DNA of 51,893 bases from Steroidobacteraceae bacterium (GTDB lineage: Bacteria; Pseudomonadota; Gammaproteobacteria; Steroidobacterales; Steroidobacteraceae), in the NCBI GenBank assembly GCA_019187495.1, contig JABAQN010000063.1, positions 1 through 51,893 of the forward strand, written 5' to 3'. The position numbers were made by a program, and so were the translations under genes. The notes beneath the pieces are model-generated. The model did not search any database and was not told where the DNA came from. It worked only from the letters and a program-made list of their open reading frames with translations. Shown here piece after piece: positions 50,997 through 51,893 of the stretch. The stretch's first letter is position 1, and each line of letters begins with the position of its first letter.

Positions 50997-51893
50997 ATGC
51001 ACGCGCTCTCAGCCCACGGCCTCGTCAAGACCTACAGGAATGGCGTGCAGGCCCTGAAGGGCATCGATCTCGAGGTGGAGGAAGGCGATTTCTTCGCGCT
51101 GCTCGGCCCGAACGGCGCCGGCAAGACCACGCTGATCGGCATCGCGACCTCGCTCGTCAACAAGACGGGTGGCCGGCTCGCGATCTTCGGCCACGACATC
51201 GACGTCGAGCTCGAGGCCGCCAAGGCCTGCATCGGGGTCGTGCCGCAGGAAGTGAACTTCAACATGTGGGAGACGCCGCTCGAGATCGTCGTCAACCAGG
51301 CGGGCTTCTACGGCATCGAGCGCCGGATCGCGAAACAGCGCGCCGAGTTCTACCTGGGCAAGCTCTCGCTCTGGGACCGTCGGCACACGGTGTCGCGTTC
51401 ACTTTCGGGCGGGATGAAGCGGCGGCTGATGATCGCGCGGGCGCTGATGCACGAGCCGCGCCTGCTGATCCTCGACGAGCCGACCGCCGGCGTCGACATC
51501 GAGATCCGCCGCTCGATGTGGGAGTTCCTGCGCGAGATCAACGCGCAGGGGACCACCATCATCCTGACGACGCATTACCTCGAGGAAGCCGAGAACCTGT
51601 GCCGCAACATCGCGATCATCGCCGGCGGCGAGATCGTCGAGCGCGACCGCATGGCGAGCCTGCTGCGCAGGCTGAAGAGCGAAGTGTTCGTGCTGAACCT
51701 GCGCGATGCCTTGACCGCGACACCGCAGGTCGAGGGCTACGGGATCGTGCGGGTCGACGACCACACGATCGAGGTGGAAGTCTCGAACGGGCAGGGCCTG
51801 AACGAAGTATTTGCGCGCCTCGGCGCGGCGGGGCACGAGATCGTCTCGATGCGCAACAAGGTGAACCGGCTCGAGGAAATTTTCATGCGCGTC
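50997..51893 (+). CDS. ABC transporter ATP-binding protein (YadG-like), cut by the window end
   Basis: The 299 residues visible include Walker A GPNGAGKT (37-44), the Q-loop VVPQE (81-85), signature LSGGM (136-140), Walker B LLILDE (156-161) and the switch His in TTHYLEEAE. A C-terminal extension follows. It matches the YadG/DrrA group that pairs with an ABC-2 permease, which should lie just beyond the window. A -10-like TAACCT about 11 bp before the ATG and no Shine-Dalgarno suggest a near-leaderless start. No stop codon is reached. Confidence 0.92.
   Translation, partial: MHALSAHGLVKTYRNGVQALKGIDLEVEEGDFFALLGPNGAGKTTLIGIATSLVNKTGGRLAIFGHDIDVELEAAKACIGVVPQEVNFNMWETPLEIVVNQAGFYGIERRIAKQRAEFYLGKLSLWDRRHTVSRSLSGGMKRRLMIARALMHEPRLLILDEPTAGVDIEIRRSMWEFLREINAQGTTIILTTHYLEEAENLCRNIAIIAGGEIVERDRMASLLRRLKSEVFVLNLRDALTATPQVEGYGIVRVDDHTIEVEVSNGQGLNEVFARLGAAGHEIVSMRNKVNRLEEIFMRV

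Overview
The window is high-GC DNA, densely packed and fully bacterial. It most likely comes from a gammaproteobacterium near the Xanthomonadales/Steroidobacterales. I infer this from a polA - engB - cytochrome c4 - dsbA neighbourhood like that of Pseudomonas, a Xanthomonas-type arginine operon built on an acyl-ornithine transcarbamylase, fabAB, an Anr/FNR-type regulator and an LptM-like lipoprotein. The gene content describes a facultative anaerobe that respires nitrate. No run of more than about 275 bases is gene-free, and I see no CRISPR array, rRNA or insertion sequence.

Layout. Bases 1-121 hold a broken tRNA-Arg(CCG) and att-like direct repeats. Then come a CorA-type transporter, a DsbA-type lipoprotein, cytochrome c4, engB, an outer-membrane barrel and polA (134-6912). 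A DUF1800/DUF1501 pair (6993-9583) and three small-molecule or membrane genes (9656-11500) follow. Bases 11448-21650 are a complete respiratory nitrate reductase operon, narK2-narG-narH-narJ-narI-ppiC-narK1, all on the minus strand. fabA-fabB (unsaturated fatty acids without oxygen), ubiD, ubiT, ubiV-ubiU (ubiquinone without oxygen) and an FNR/Anr regulator gene fill 21895-28280. A copper ATPase with its MerR-type regulator ends at 31030. Small membrane and lipoprotein genes follow, and then a nine-gene arginine operon (32078-40630) headed by argR with tandem ARG boxes. The right part carries an alpha/beta hydrolase, tamB-tamA, an NRDE protein, DUF4126, nudC, a divergent pair of FlhC-like and FlhD-like genes, and the start of an ABC transporter.

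How it fits together. Seven FNR-type sites (TTGAY-N4-RTCAA and close variants) lie between 9580 and 28354. They sit before narK2, fabA, ubiT, ubiU and the fnr gene and before a small conserved gene, so the block reads as an anaerobic regulon island: nitrate uptake and respiration, the quinone that feeds it, and oxygen-independent membrane lipid synthesis, with the regulator inside.

Most unusual points. (1) The arginine operon contains an uncharacterised P-loop protein between argG and argC, no visible glutamate N-acetyltransferase or deacylase, and a transcarbamylase whose acyl-specificity residue is Ala rather than Glu. (2) An apparent tandem-duplicated FlhD-like protein is encoded head-to-head with an FlhC-like protein. 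(3) Three copies of a 72-82 bp near-perfect palindrome differ at one position, each with the matching change in the other arm. (4) Several genes have -10 boxes so close to their start codons that leaderless transcripts are likely.
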